Made by a program: the position numbers and the translations under genes. 33,131 bases of DNA from a virus: IMG/VR virus record IMGVR_UViG_3300046009_014026, positions 1 to 33,131 of that record. One strand, written 5' to 3'. This document shows positions 24,065 to 30,577 of this stretch, piece after piece. The notes under the pieces were generated by a model, which had not been told where the DNA came from, did no database searches, and saw nothing but the letters and a program-made list of their open reading frames with translations. How positions within the stretch are numbered: position 1 is the stretch's first letter; each line of letters opens with the position of its first letter.

Positions 24065-25603
24065 TTATGCCATACCCATTTTTGTTTGTTTTATACTGTT
24101 TCTTACATCGCCAACAGTATAATAACCTTTTTTGTTAGCATCAAACCCTTTATTTTGAGAGTATAGTGCTCCTTGTTCAATTCCCCAAATTTTATCTTTA
24201 CTACCTTGTACTCCTACTACAAAGTTGTCATTTAGATTCAAAGCAGCAGGTAAAAATGTTACCATATATAAATCTTCAACAGAATTTAATTTTCCACGAT
24301 ATGGCCAGTAATATTTTTGTATTAAAGGAATTTGTTCAGTTCCAGACATTGCTCTAATTTCTTCTACTGATGTTCCTAAACTTTTTGCTGTTCTTGGCAT
24401 AAATTGAATTAATCCTGATGCTCCATTTGAATTTCTAGCAGCAGGATTGAATCCAGATTCTTTCTGAATAACAGCTAAAATATCTTGAATGTTAACACCT
24501 AAAGATTTAACAGCATTTGATAATGCGGGCATAAAACCTGGTTCTTTTCTGGCATCTGCTTTTTGTACTGGTACACTAGGTTCTGTGGTAGGTTTTGTAG
24601 GAGGTGTTGTAGGAGATGTTGTAGGAGAAGCAGTAGTAGATACTTTAGCAAGTTTCCTCCATGTTTGTGGACCAACTACTCCATCGGGGTTTAATTTATT
24701 ATCAGTTTGAAACTTAATGATAGCTTGCTGAGTCGCGTTATCATAAACTCCAGTTTGAGTTATACCTAAAATTTGTTGTACTTGAGTAACTGAAGCCCCC
24801 CGATTCCCCATTCTAAGAGTTGGGTTAATTTGTTGTTGTTCATAAATTTCTATGGAATTTATTATTTTTCTCATTTCGTTTGATGAATTATATTCTTCAC
24901 CTAACGTTGTAAAGTGAGGGGGATCATTTTTAACAGTTTGATATAACCCTTGACGATTCATCGCAGCAACTGCCTGAGGATCATCATAATTATCAATATC
25001 TACTGCTAAACCCTTTTCATGTTTACTTGATCCTGGTCTTCCTACCGGAATTCCATTTGGTTGTATACCTGGAGTACCTGCTTTTACAGATTGATCCCAT
25101 AATCTTTGTTGATCAGCAGGATTTCTGAAAGCACTTGTTATTTTTAACTGTTTTCCTGTTCTTTTGTTGTAATCAATTGCTGCTTGTTCTATTTTTTCTT
25201 GAAAAGCATCTTGAAGTTTTTCGAAATTAGCTTCACTTCCAGTTCGAGAGCCAAATTTTAAAACATTTTTAACATCTGTATCACTGGTGGTTGTGGTAGA
25301 TTTAGAAACATCATCTTTTTCTTTTGTTCCAGTTTTATCATCGATATTAGGCTTTTGATCTAACCTTACAGAGGGTTCACTTGTTTTTAATAATAATGTC
25401 CATGTTTGTGGTCCAACCACACCATCAGGATTTAATTTGTTTTTTCTTTGAAAATCAATTACTGCTTTTCTAGTGTCTGCTCCAAATATATTGTCGATTT
25501 TTAAATCACCACCAAGAATTTGTTGAATTCTACCTACAGCGGGACCTCTACTTCCCATTCTAAGTGTTGGATTTGTTTGTTCAAATAATTCTGTTATTTT
25601 CAT
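24065..25603 (-). CDS. Four-domain peptidoglycan hydrolase: binding domain, VanY-like peptidase, binding domain, lytic transglycosylase (512 aa)
   Basis: Domain order: peptidoglycan-binding domain 1 (about 12-72, 'PTLRMGSRGPAV', 'LNPDGVVGPQTW'); M15/VanY-type D,D-carboxypeptidase (about 125-235) with zinc residues His195 and Asp202 in 'HEKGLAVDID' and His230 in 'PPHF'; second binding domain (about 260-320), closely like the first; Thr/Pro linker (322-345); SLT-type lytic transglycosylase (about 350-480) with catalytic Glu382 in 'QKESGFNPAARNSNGASGL'. It would cut both glycan strands and stem peptides. There is no signal peptide. The N-terminus 'MKITELFEQT' resembles a capsid-targeting sequence. 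AAAGGA lies ten bases before ATG. Confidence 0.9.
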   Translation of the reverse strand: MKITELFEQTNPTLRMGSRGPAVGRIQQILGGDLKIDNIFGADTRKAVIDFQRKNKLNPDGVVGPQTWTLLLKTSEPSVRLDQKPNIDDKTGTKEKDDVSKSTTTTSDTDVKNVLKFGSRTGSEANFEKLQDAFQEKIEQAAIDYNKRTGKQLKITSAFRNPADQQRLWDQSVKAGTPGIQPNGIPVGRPGSSKHEKGLAVDIDNYDDPQAVAAMNRQGLYQTVKNDPPHFTTLGEEYNSSNEMRKIINSIEIYEQQQINPTLRMGNRGASVTQVQQILGITQTGVYDNATQQAIIKFQTDNKLNPDGVVGPQTWRKLAKVSTTASPTTSPTTPPTKPTTEPSVPVQKADARKEPGFMPALSNAVKSLGVNIQDILAVIQKESGFNPAARNSNGASGLIQFMPRTAKSLGTSVEEIRAMSGTEQIPLIQKYYWPYRGKLNSVEDLYMVTFLPAALNLNDNFVVGVQGSKDKIWGIEQGALYSQNKGFDANKKGYYTVGDVRNSIKQTKMGMA

Positions 25604-25604
25604 T

Positions 25605-26051
25605 TTATAGTTGATCCTTTTTCATACTTGCTCTCAACATCCAGCCGTGTTTATTATGAGCGTCTATTCTTTGAGCTATAAAATCTGAAAAACCATGTTC
25701 ACCAAATTCTTCGGCAGTTTTAAATAACTTTTTTAGTATTACTATCATTTTTTCATTGTCTTCGTAAAGTTCTTTCACCATAAAGTCTTTCGATAATACT
25801 TCAGTTTCATCATCTATTTGGCTTAGCATGTTAAATCTACTATGACTACCAGGAACATATGTTTTTAATGTTCTAATTCTTTCCGCAAAAGGATCAATAG
25901 ATTCAAACACTTCCTCATAAATCTTTCCAAAAAGATCATGATATTGAAGAAAGTCTGGACCTTCAATATTCCAATGAAAAAAATGTGCTTTTAAATAAAA
26001 AGTAAATTCGCTACAAAATGCGATTTTAGCTAATTTTTGTAGTTGTTCCAT
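25605..26051 (-). CDS. Dps/ferritin-like protein (148 aa)
   Basis: Resembles Dps, the dodecameric protein that oxidises and stores iron and shields DNA. Alignment to E. coli Dps with a constant offset of 25 places ferroxidase residues His51, His63, Asp78 and Glu82 at His26 in 'FFHWNIEG', His38 in 'QYHDLF', Asp53 and Glu57 in 'SIDPFAERI'. The Asp67 position is Gly42, so one site of the centre may be altered. There is no long basic N-terminal tail, so DNA binding of the E. coli type is doubtful. A late-type octamer lies 38 bases upstream. It sits directly before the peptidoglycan hydrolase. Confidence 0.8.
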   Translation of the reverse strand: MEQLQKLAKIAFCSEFTFYLKAHFFHWNIEGPDFLQYHDLFGKIYEEVFESIDPFAERIRTLKTYVPGSHSRFNMLSQIDDETEVLSKDFMVKELYEDNEKMIVILKKLFKTAEEFGEHGFSDFIAQRIDAHNKHGWMLRASMKKDQL

Positions 26052-26089
26052 GATATAGTTAACCTTACAATAATGAAGTAATAATAACT

Positions 26090-26097
26090 TATTTATC
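26090..26097 (-). promoter_or_regulatory. Candidate late promoter octamer before the Dps-like gene
   Basis: GATAAATA on the minus strand (7 of 8 to the T4 late consensus) gives a leader of about 30 bases with AAGG before the ATG at 26051. It lies in the largest intergenic gap (26052-26120, 69 bases), where nothing else is seen. Confidence 0.4.
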
Positions 26098-26120
26098 TAA
26101 GGAAAACATATTTTAAACAA

Positions 26121-26732
26121 CTATACAACTGGATCGGTCAAAACTAGATGGATATTTTCTTTATCTTTTCTTACCATCCAGTTTCCAGTATGTAAATCTC
26201 CACTGGCGTGAGGTAGTTTTGCGAGTATTTCTGATACTAGGCTTAATGCCTGATGTAGATTTGGATCAGTGACTTCTGATTTCAATAATTCTAAATTTTC
26301 TCTAGTCCATTGAGTGCTCAAAAATCTTATTCTACTGCGTAATTGAATACCTGTTTTTCTAAAAAGAGGCAAAAGTATACTGTCTGGGAATTTACTCAAT
26401 GGTTCTAGTTTTTCCATTATTACTATTCCCTGATAATCTGTTTTTTCTGGATTTATTTTATTTGGGGATGAATATATTTTTATATTATGAACTTTTGGAA
26501 GAAATGGATTTGATGATAAATCTTTTACTTTTTCGATCCACTTTAAATAGGCATCATTTTGTGGATCTCCCATTCTCCATATCTTTATCACTTTGTCATT
26601 TTTGACTATGTGATATACCTTAGATCTAGATCCTCCGGGTAATAATTTTAATTTTTTTGATTTTTTATCAATCGAAATAGGAGATTTTAATTTTGCTATT
26701 TCTTCGTCAATAATAAATTCTTTAATTCTCAT
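26121..26732 (-). CDS. Minimal kinase-fold protein (203 aa)
   Basis: Protein/aminoglycoside-kinase-like fold in a short form. Seen in order: glycine loop 'GGSRSKVYHI' (33-42), Lys50 in 'VIKIWR', hinge-like 'IVIMEKLEP' (103-111), catalytic 'HASGDLHTGNWMV' (175-187, Asp179 and Asn184) and metal-binding Asp200 in 'LTDP', after which the chain ends. All core catalytic positions are therefore present, but no C-lobe follows. The N-terminus 'MRIKEFIIDEEIAK' resembles a capsid-targeting sequence. The start ATG has no ribosome binding site; a late octamer stands five bases upstream. The substrate is unknown. Confidence 0.75.
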   Translation of the reverse strand: MRIKEFIIDEEIAKLKSPISIDKKSKKLKLLPGGSRSKVYHIVKNDKVIKIWRMGDPQNDAYLKWIEKVKDLSSNPFLPKVHNIKIYSSPNKINPEKTDYQGIVIMEKLEPLSKFPDSILLPLFRKTGIQLRSRIRFLSTQWTRENLELLKSEVTDPNLHQALSLVSEILAKLPHASGDLHTGNWMVRKDKENIHLVLTDPVV

Positions 26733-26737
26733 TCAAA

Positions 26738-26745
26738 TATTTATT
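26738..26745 (-). promoter_or_regulatory. Candidate late promoter octamer next to the kinase-fold start
   Basis: AATAAATA on the minus strand (7 of 8), five bases before the ATG at 26732, with no ribosome binding site between. Predicted transcription start is at about the ATG. Confidence 0.4.
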
Positions 26746-26965
26746 ATTTTCTAAATTTTGGATCTAGTGGATCAGTATTTGTCAAATATGGTCTGGTAAA
26801 CCACAGACGAAACCATTCTTCCGTCCCAGGTTTTATATTATGTTTACGCATTAGTTCTGCTTTTTCCATTCCAGTATAACTTATATTTGGTTCTCCAAAA
26901 TTAACAGTATTTTTTACTGGAATAATTCCTGCTAATTTTTTCAAATTTTCTATGTCTTTACTCAT
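26744..26965 (-). CDS. Small phage protein (73 aa)
   Basis: Not recognised as an enzyme. The middle and end, 'ELMRKHNIKPGTEEWFRLWF' followed by 'TRPYLTNTDPLDP', match a short segment I recall at the C-termini of several marine T4-like phage proteins. The N-terminal helix is 'KDIENLKKLAGIIPV'. The ATG at 26965 lies 8 bases inside the end of the nucleotidylyltransferase gene and has GGA upstream. It is possibly a free-standing copy of a module otherwise fused to larger proteins. Confidence 0.65.
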   Translation of the reverse strand: MSKDIENLKKLAGIIPVKNTVNFGEPNISYTGMEKAELMRKHNIKPGTEEWFRLWFTRPYLTNTDPLDPKFRK

Positions 26966-27500
26966 TTTTTAATTCCATAAATAATTTTTTACTAATATCA
27001 ATATTTGTTGTACTAGGTAAATATTTATGGAACTCCATGAAATTATTTTCTTTAACAAAATTTCTTAGTTTTGTAGAAGATATTCCTGAAATTGTTGTTG
27101 ATTGGGTATCTCTATTTCCAACAGAAATTACATTTATTGTGTCATAAAATATTTCTTTCCCGTTGTACTTGTCAAATATATCATTAAAATTTTCAACTCT
27201 ATCCTCACCGACCATCATAATTAAATTATTATATTTTGTATTTAAAAATTTGGCAGCATGAAAGAATGTTTTAATATCATCATTTGATTCAACAAAATTA
27301 ATACTAGGAAAAAATTGTTTTAAGTAGTAAATTTTTTGTTTAATATCTAATGGATTGCTTTTTTTATCTTTTGTTCTTGAAACAAAAACATAATGATCAC
27401 AAGATTCTACTATACTCTTTTTTTGAATTTCTTTGAATAAATGTTCATGACCTCTGGTTGGAGGTTGAAATCTTCCAAATGTAAAAATTACTTTATTCAT
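26958..27500 (-). CDS. Nucleotidylyltransferase, cytidylyltransferase/NMN adenylyltransferase-like (180 aa)
   Basis: Member of the HIGH-type nucleotidylyltransferase superfamily, which joins a nucleotide to a phosphorylated substrate. 'FTFGRFQPPTRGHEHLF' (6-22) contains the (T/H)xGH motif, here TRGH (15-18), and 'ISGISSTKLR' (137-146) the C-terminal ISSTxxR motif. 'VGEDRVENF' lies between. Length suits NadM/CoaD-like enzymes. The start at ATG 27500 gives the usual 'MNKVIFTFGRF' opening; an ATG five codons upstream is possible. It overlaps the upstream nucleotidyltransferase by 8 bases. The substrate (NMN, glycerol-phosphate, sugar-phosphate) cannot be told. Confidence 0.85.
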   Translation of the reverse strand: MNKVIFTFGRFQPPTRGHEHLFKEIQKKSIVESCDHYVFVSRTKDKKSNPLDIKQKIYYLKQFFPSINFVESNDDIKTFFHAAKFLNTKYNNLIMMVGEDRVENFNDIFDKYNGKEIFYDTINVISVGNRDTQSTTISGISSTKLRNFVKENNFMEFHKYLPSTTNIDISKKLFMELKNE

Positions 27501-28356
27501 AATTGAATATATCATTTACTTTTTTTATTGATTCTAGTTTTGAGAATCCTTTTTCTGTATTAATTTCACCACTTTTAACTGTCACAAGAGAATTAAATAT
27601 TCCTTTAATTCTTTTTTTGCTTCTTTCATTTTTGATATTAATACTACAATAAGAAATCAAATCATTAAATTCCCATGATAGATTATATTTTTCTAAAATT
27701 TTTTCAACATCTTTCCAATTTTGGCTTTTCCAAACTGTGTTATGAGTCATATGATTTTCTGAGTTTGATATTAATCGCAACTCTATACTTGAACTAGAGA
27801 TAGAAAAATCATATTCTTGAGTATCTTCATTGATATTTGGTACAGATATTTCTAAACGTTTAATTATTGAACTATAATGTTCTTCATTAGTGGCGGATTT
27901 TATCAAACCAGATAACAATCCTTGTTTATCAGCCGTCATATTTAAAAAATTCTGTTTGAAATTTGTTTCTTCGGACGACAATGAAAAAATATTATCAATT
28001 TGACAACTTTTCAATATATTTTTATCAAAATAATGAATAGATACTAATTCACCAGGTTGCAAATATCTTTTTCCTTGGTATTTTTCTGATATAAAAGGTA
28101 AAATCGTATCTTTTGGTTTATTGATTATATAACTAATGAATTTTTGTTTAATTTGTTTTTTACTAGAATTGTTGTCTACTTGAACTATTAGATCAATGTC
28201 ACCGAAAGATTCTTTCGAAGTATTTGATTTATAGCTTCCAACCGAAGTAATACTAACCAAATTTTCAAAATCATTAATAAAATTAGAATATGAATTAACA
28301 AAGGATTCATATTCATTTCTACTTTCTATTCTAGGAGCACCTGTAGATCCGGACAT
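27493..28356 (-). CDS. Nucleotidyltransferase-fold protein A (287 aa)
   Basis: DNA polymerase beta-type nucleotidyltransferase signature: 'SVGSYKSNTSKESFGDIDLI' (38-57) with Gly40-Ser41 and the metal-binding Asp53 and Asp55, and a third acid, Asp121, in 'CQIDNIF'. The rest, including 'SIELRLISNSENHMTHNTVW', is not recognised. N-terminus 'MSGSTGAPRI' looks flexible. A good AAGGA lies seven bases before the ATG. It immediately follows a second protein of the same fold (28359-29285) and overlaps the nucleotidylyltransferase gene. Target (nucleic acid, protein or small molecule) unknown. Confidence 0.75.
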   Translation of the reverse strand: MSGSTGAPRIESRNEYESFVNSYSNFINDFENLVSITSVGSYKSNTSKESFGDIDLIVQVDNNSSKKQIKQKFISYIINKPKDTILPFISEKYQGKRYLQPGELVSIHYFDKNILKSCQIDNIFSLSSEETNFKQNFLNMTADKQGLLSGLIKSATNEEHYSSIIKRLEISVPNINEDTQEYDFSISSSSIELRLISNSENHMTHNTVWKSQNWKDVEKILEKYNLSWEFNDLISYCSINIKNERSKKRIKGIFNSLVTVKSGEINTEKGFSKLESIKKVNDIFNYE

Positions 28357-28358
28357 AT

Positions 28359-29285
28359 TTAAATCCTTAATTTAGAATTTTCAGGCAAAAATTTGCCAGA
28401 TAAACCAAGAGTTTCCTTTTTTATTATCCAGTCTGATTGAATATTTTCTGGAATATCTGCTCTAGTTGAATCTAGGATTTTAAAGTAACAATTTAAAAGA
28501 TCACTATATTTTTCTTTACTCAAATTTTTCTTTAACACTTCATGTAGTGAGAAGTAATCTTCTGCTATTTCTTTGTTTATTTTTATACCTAGTCTATTAC
28601 TCAATTCTTTTAAAGATGTGTCTGGATTATCGGCTAATAGCTCTTTAGTATTTTTATCTTTAATTCCGGATAAATGATCAAAAGATATATCCGCAAGTTG
28701 AAATGCTGACAACATTAATTGTGTTCGATGTAAACCCTTAACATTAGAACTGTAAGATTTAGAATAAAAACTAAACAAAAGCCATTCAATTTTTCCTGTA
28801 ATAAAATCTATTTGAACTCTTTGATTAATTTTATTATTGAATACATCATATTGGGGGAATGAACAAAACATTTGTCCAACTCCTACTTTCTTTTCATCAA
28901 TCCTTATTGATGAAGAGTTATTGTTTATTTTTTTTGATATAAGTTTAAAAAGAGCTTTTAGAGTTAATTGATCATCAGTAGAGGTTCTAGCTCTACTTTT
29001 TAGTATATTAAATTCTTGATTAAAATTATCAAAATCTAAATCCCACTCTTTAATTGATTGTTTAATATTTTTATAATTCAAAATATTAGATATATCAATA
29101 GCTAAATCTAGATCGTTAGATTCTTCTTTTTTGAACGCAGATCCTAAGTAGTTGAAATGATCTGGAGAAAATATTGACTTTTTGCTAGGAAAAACAGTTG
29201 ACAACTCTTTAAAAAAATTGTCAACTGTTGGTTTTATATGATTAATTTTAATTGGTGATGTTTCTTGAAAAACGTTGCCACCCAT
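28359..29285 (-). CDS. Nucleotidyltransferase-fold protein B (308 aa)
   Basis: Carries 'YLGSAFKKEESNDLDLAID' (46-64) with Gly48-Ser49, Asp58 and Asp60, and 'RVQIDFITG' (156-164) with Asp160 as third acid: the same three-acid layout as protein A. Between these lies an alpha-helical insert (65-125). The C-terminal half contains 'LADNPDTSLKELSNRLGIKI', perhaps helix-turn-helix-like. N-terminus 'MGGNVFQETSPIKI' recalls 'MGGN' openings of related phage proteins. First gene after a strong sigma70 promoter, with AAGGAG before ATG. Pairwise similarity to protein A is limited to the motifs, so if they are duplicates the duplication is old. Confidence 0.75.
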   Translation of the reverse strand: MGGNVFQETSPIKINHIKPTVDNFFKELSTVFPSKKSIFSPDHFNYLGSAFKKEESNDLDLAIDISNILNYKNIKQSIKEWDLDFDNFNQEFNILKSRARTSTDDQLTLKALFKLISKKINNNSSSIRIDEKKVGVGQMFCSFPQYDVFNNKINQRVQIDFITGKIEWLLFSFYSKSYSSNVKGLHRTQLMLSAFQLADISFDHLSGIKDKNTKELLADNPDTSLKELSNRLGIKINKEIAEDYFSLHEVLKKNLSKEKYSDLLNCYFKILDSTRADIPENIQSDWIIKKETLGLSGKFLPENSKLRI

Positions 29286-29308
29286 AAGACACTCCTTAAA
29301 GTGATCTT

Positions 29309-29337
29309 ATTGTATTTCACGTATTTTTTTATGTCAA
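29309..29337 (-). promoter_or_regulatory. Sigma70-type promoter for the nucleotidyltransferase operon
   Basis: Minus strand TTGACA (29332-29337), 17-base spacer, TACAAT (29309-29314), leader of about 18 bases with AAGGAG. It is the only strong host-type promoter in the 21091-33131 part and would drive the two nucleotidyltransferases and the nucleotidylyltransferase. Confidence 0.85.
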
Positions 29338-29341
29338 GAAG

Positions 29342-29695
29342 TTAGTAGAAATAAGATTCTTTTTTTATATCTTCATGATAGTGGTCATATAATTTTTGAC
29401 ATAAGTTTTCACGAAGTTCCTTGTCAAAAACTTTCCCCAATTTACCAATCATATTATTTTTTTCATAAAACTTTCTACATCCATCTTTTACCATAGGCAT
29501 AAAATATTCTATAACTCCTTCAGATGACATAGATTTTGATTTTTTTATATTTTCTGAAATTGTGAAAAAATGTTTTTTAAAAATTTCGTCATCTTCAAGA
29601 ATAAATGAAAGCAATTCATCTAGTTTTATGCCATTGTTTTTTTCTTCTTTATCCTGTTTAACTAGAGTACTTCCAAAAAATTCAAATAATTTCAT
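29342..29695 (-). CDS. Small helical phage protein (117 aa)
   Basis: Function unknown. N-terminus 'MKLFEFFGSTLVKQDKEEKN' shares the 'M-K-x-x-E-F' opening of nearby candidates for capsid targeting, but lacks a clear (I/L)-x-E site. The rest is helical and charged: 'DELLSFILEDDEIFKKHFFT' then 'GVIEYFMPMVKDGCRKFYEK' and 'RENLCQKLYDHYHEDIKKES'. It starts eight bases after the preceding stop with no ribosome binding site. Part of the DnaJ-ClpA-structural transcript rather than of the operon behind the sigma70 promoter that follows. Confidence 0.65.
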   Translation of the reverse strand: MKLFEFFGSTLVKQDKEEKNNGIKLDELLSFILEDDEIFKKHFFTISENIKKSKSMSSEGVIEYFMPMVKDGCRKFYEKNNMIGKLGKVFDKELRENLCQKLYDHYHEDIKKESYFY

Positions 29696-29703
29696 AATAA
29701 TAA

Positions 29704-30132
29704 TTATTCCCAGGCTCTACAAGACCAATATTTCGCTTTCCATCTTGGACCTGGATTTTGACAATTGTGTCTTGCTCTAAAACTTTTTCTACGTTTAGGA
29801 TTAGATTTTTTAATCCTCATTTTTTTATCACCGAAATTTACTTTAACTACGTTGCCATTTGGTTTTTTAACATAAACTTTACTTTTTTTGACATCACCCT
29901 TCATAGGCTTACCTAGTGGTACTGATCTTCCTTGATATTTTGCTTCTGATAAATCTTCGGTTGTTATATATGATAAGCCAGTATCGTCTATAGAAATTAT
30001 AATTCCATCAGTTGTAAATCCAATAACTGATGACTCTAAAACTATATCATCTAACTCTACATCAAATTCATCTCCGACATATATAGTTTCATTCAAATCT
30101 TCAGATTCTGATATTAGTTCATGTATATTCAT
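29704..30132 (-). CDS. Conserved phage protein with basic C-terminal domain (142 aa)
   Basis: Two parts. The acidic N-terminal half opens with 'MNIHELISESEDLNETIYVG', including an I-S-E site as in capsid-targeting sequences, then a small beta domain. The C-terminal half is strongly basic and familiar from many T4-like marine phages: 'GRSVPLGKPMKGDVKKSKVY', 'VNFGDKKMRIKKSNPKRRKS' and 'FRARHNCQNPGPRWKAKYWS'. The Cys, His and Arg content would suit DNA or metal binding, but no function is known to me. GGAA lies about ten bases before ATG. Confidence 0.75.
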   Translation of the reverse strand: MNIHELISESEDLNETIYVGDEFDVELDDIVLESSVIGFTTDGIIISIDDTGLSYITTEDLSEAKYQGRSVPLGKPMKGDVKKSKVYVKKPNGNVVKVNFGDKKMRIKKSNPKRRKSFRARHNCQNPGPRWKAKYWSCRAWE

Positions 30133-30150
30133 AGTGTTATTTCCATAAAT

Positions 30151-30555
30151 TTAATGGTTATATAAAATAGATTCTACTGAGCCATCATTTATTGAAACGT
30201 AACCTCTAACCCAAACGAAATTTCCTGTAAAATTTACCAAATCTACAGTTGAAGTTGTACGTTCATTGAGTTGAGTATATGTAACTGATGAGTTAGAAAC
30301 ATTAAACCAGTCATTATTAGATGGAGTAGATGCTAGGGTGGCTTGCATGGTTACAGTACCGACGAAATCTGAATTCGCTGTATACATTACTGTATGTAAT
30401 CCGTCACTTCCACCGTAATATCCATCTCCTTTTACTTTGTTACTAATAAAAACTATTGTTGAAGTTCCACTGTTTGGGTAAACTACCGCAGTAGTACTGG
30501 TATTACTTGGGGTGTTCAATGGAACAAAATTTAATGTTTCACTTAATGCTGGCAT
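30151..30555 (-). CDS. Small virion-type protein (134 aa)
   Basis: Thr/Ser/Asn-rich beta protein: 'MPALSETLNFVPLNTPSNTS', 'VGTVTMQATLASTPSNNDWF' and 'TGNFVWVRGYVSINDGSVES' with the end 'ILYNH'. This composition and the 'M-Q-A-T-L...W...F-V-W-V-R' pattern are those of phage structural or decoration proteins. It lies among minus-strand genes, away from the plus-strand late block. The ATG has no ribosome binding site, but a GATAAATA octamer stands seven bases upstream, supporting late expression. Confidence 0.65.
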   Translation of the reverse strand: MPALSETLNFVPLNTPSNTSTTAVVYPNSGTSTIVFISNKVKGDGYYGGSDGLHTVMYTANSDFVGTVTMQATLASTPSNNDWFNVSNSSVTYTQLNERTTSTVDLVNFTGNFVWVRGYVSINDGSVESILYNH

Positions 30556-30562
30556 AATAAAT

Positions 30563-30570
30563 TATTTATC
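30563..30570 (-). promoter_or_regulatory. Candidate late promoter octamer before the 134-aa structural gene
   Basis: GATAAATA (7 of 8 to the T4 late consensus) lies between the ClpA stop and the ATG at 30555, seven bases from the latter. No ribosome binding site follows, so the transcript would be nearly leaderless. Confidence 0.4.
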
Positions 30571-30577
30571 TTTTTAT

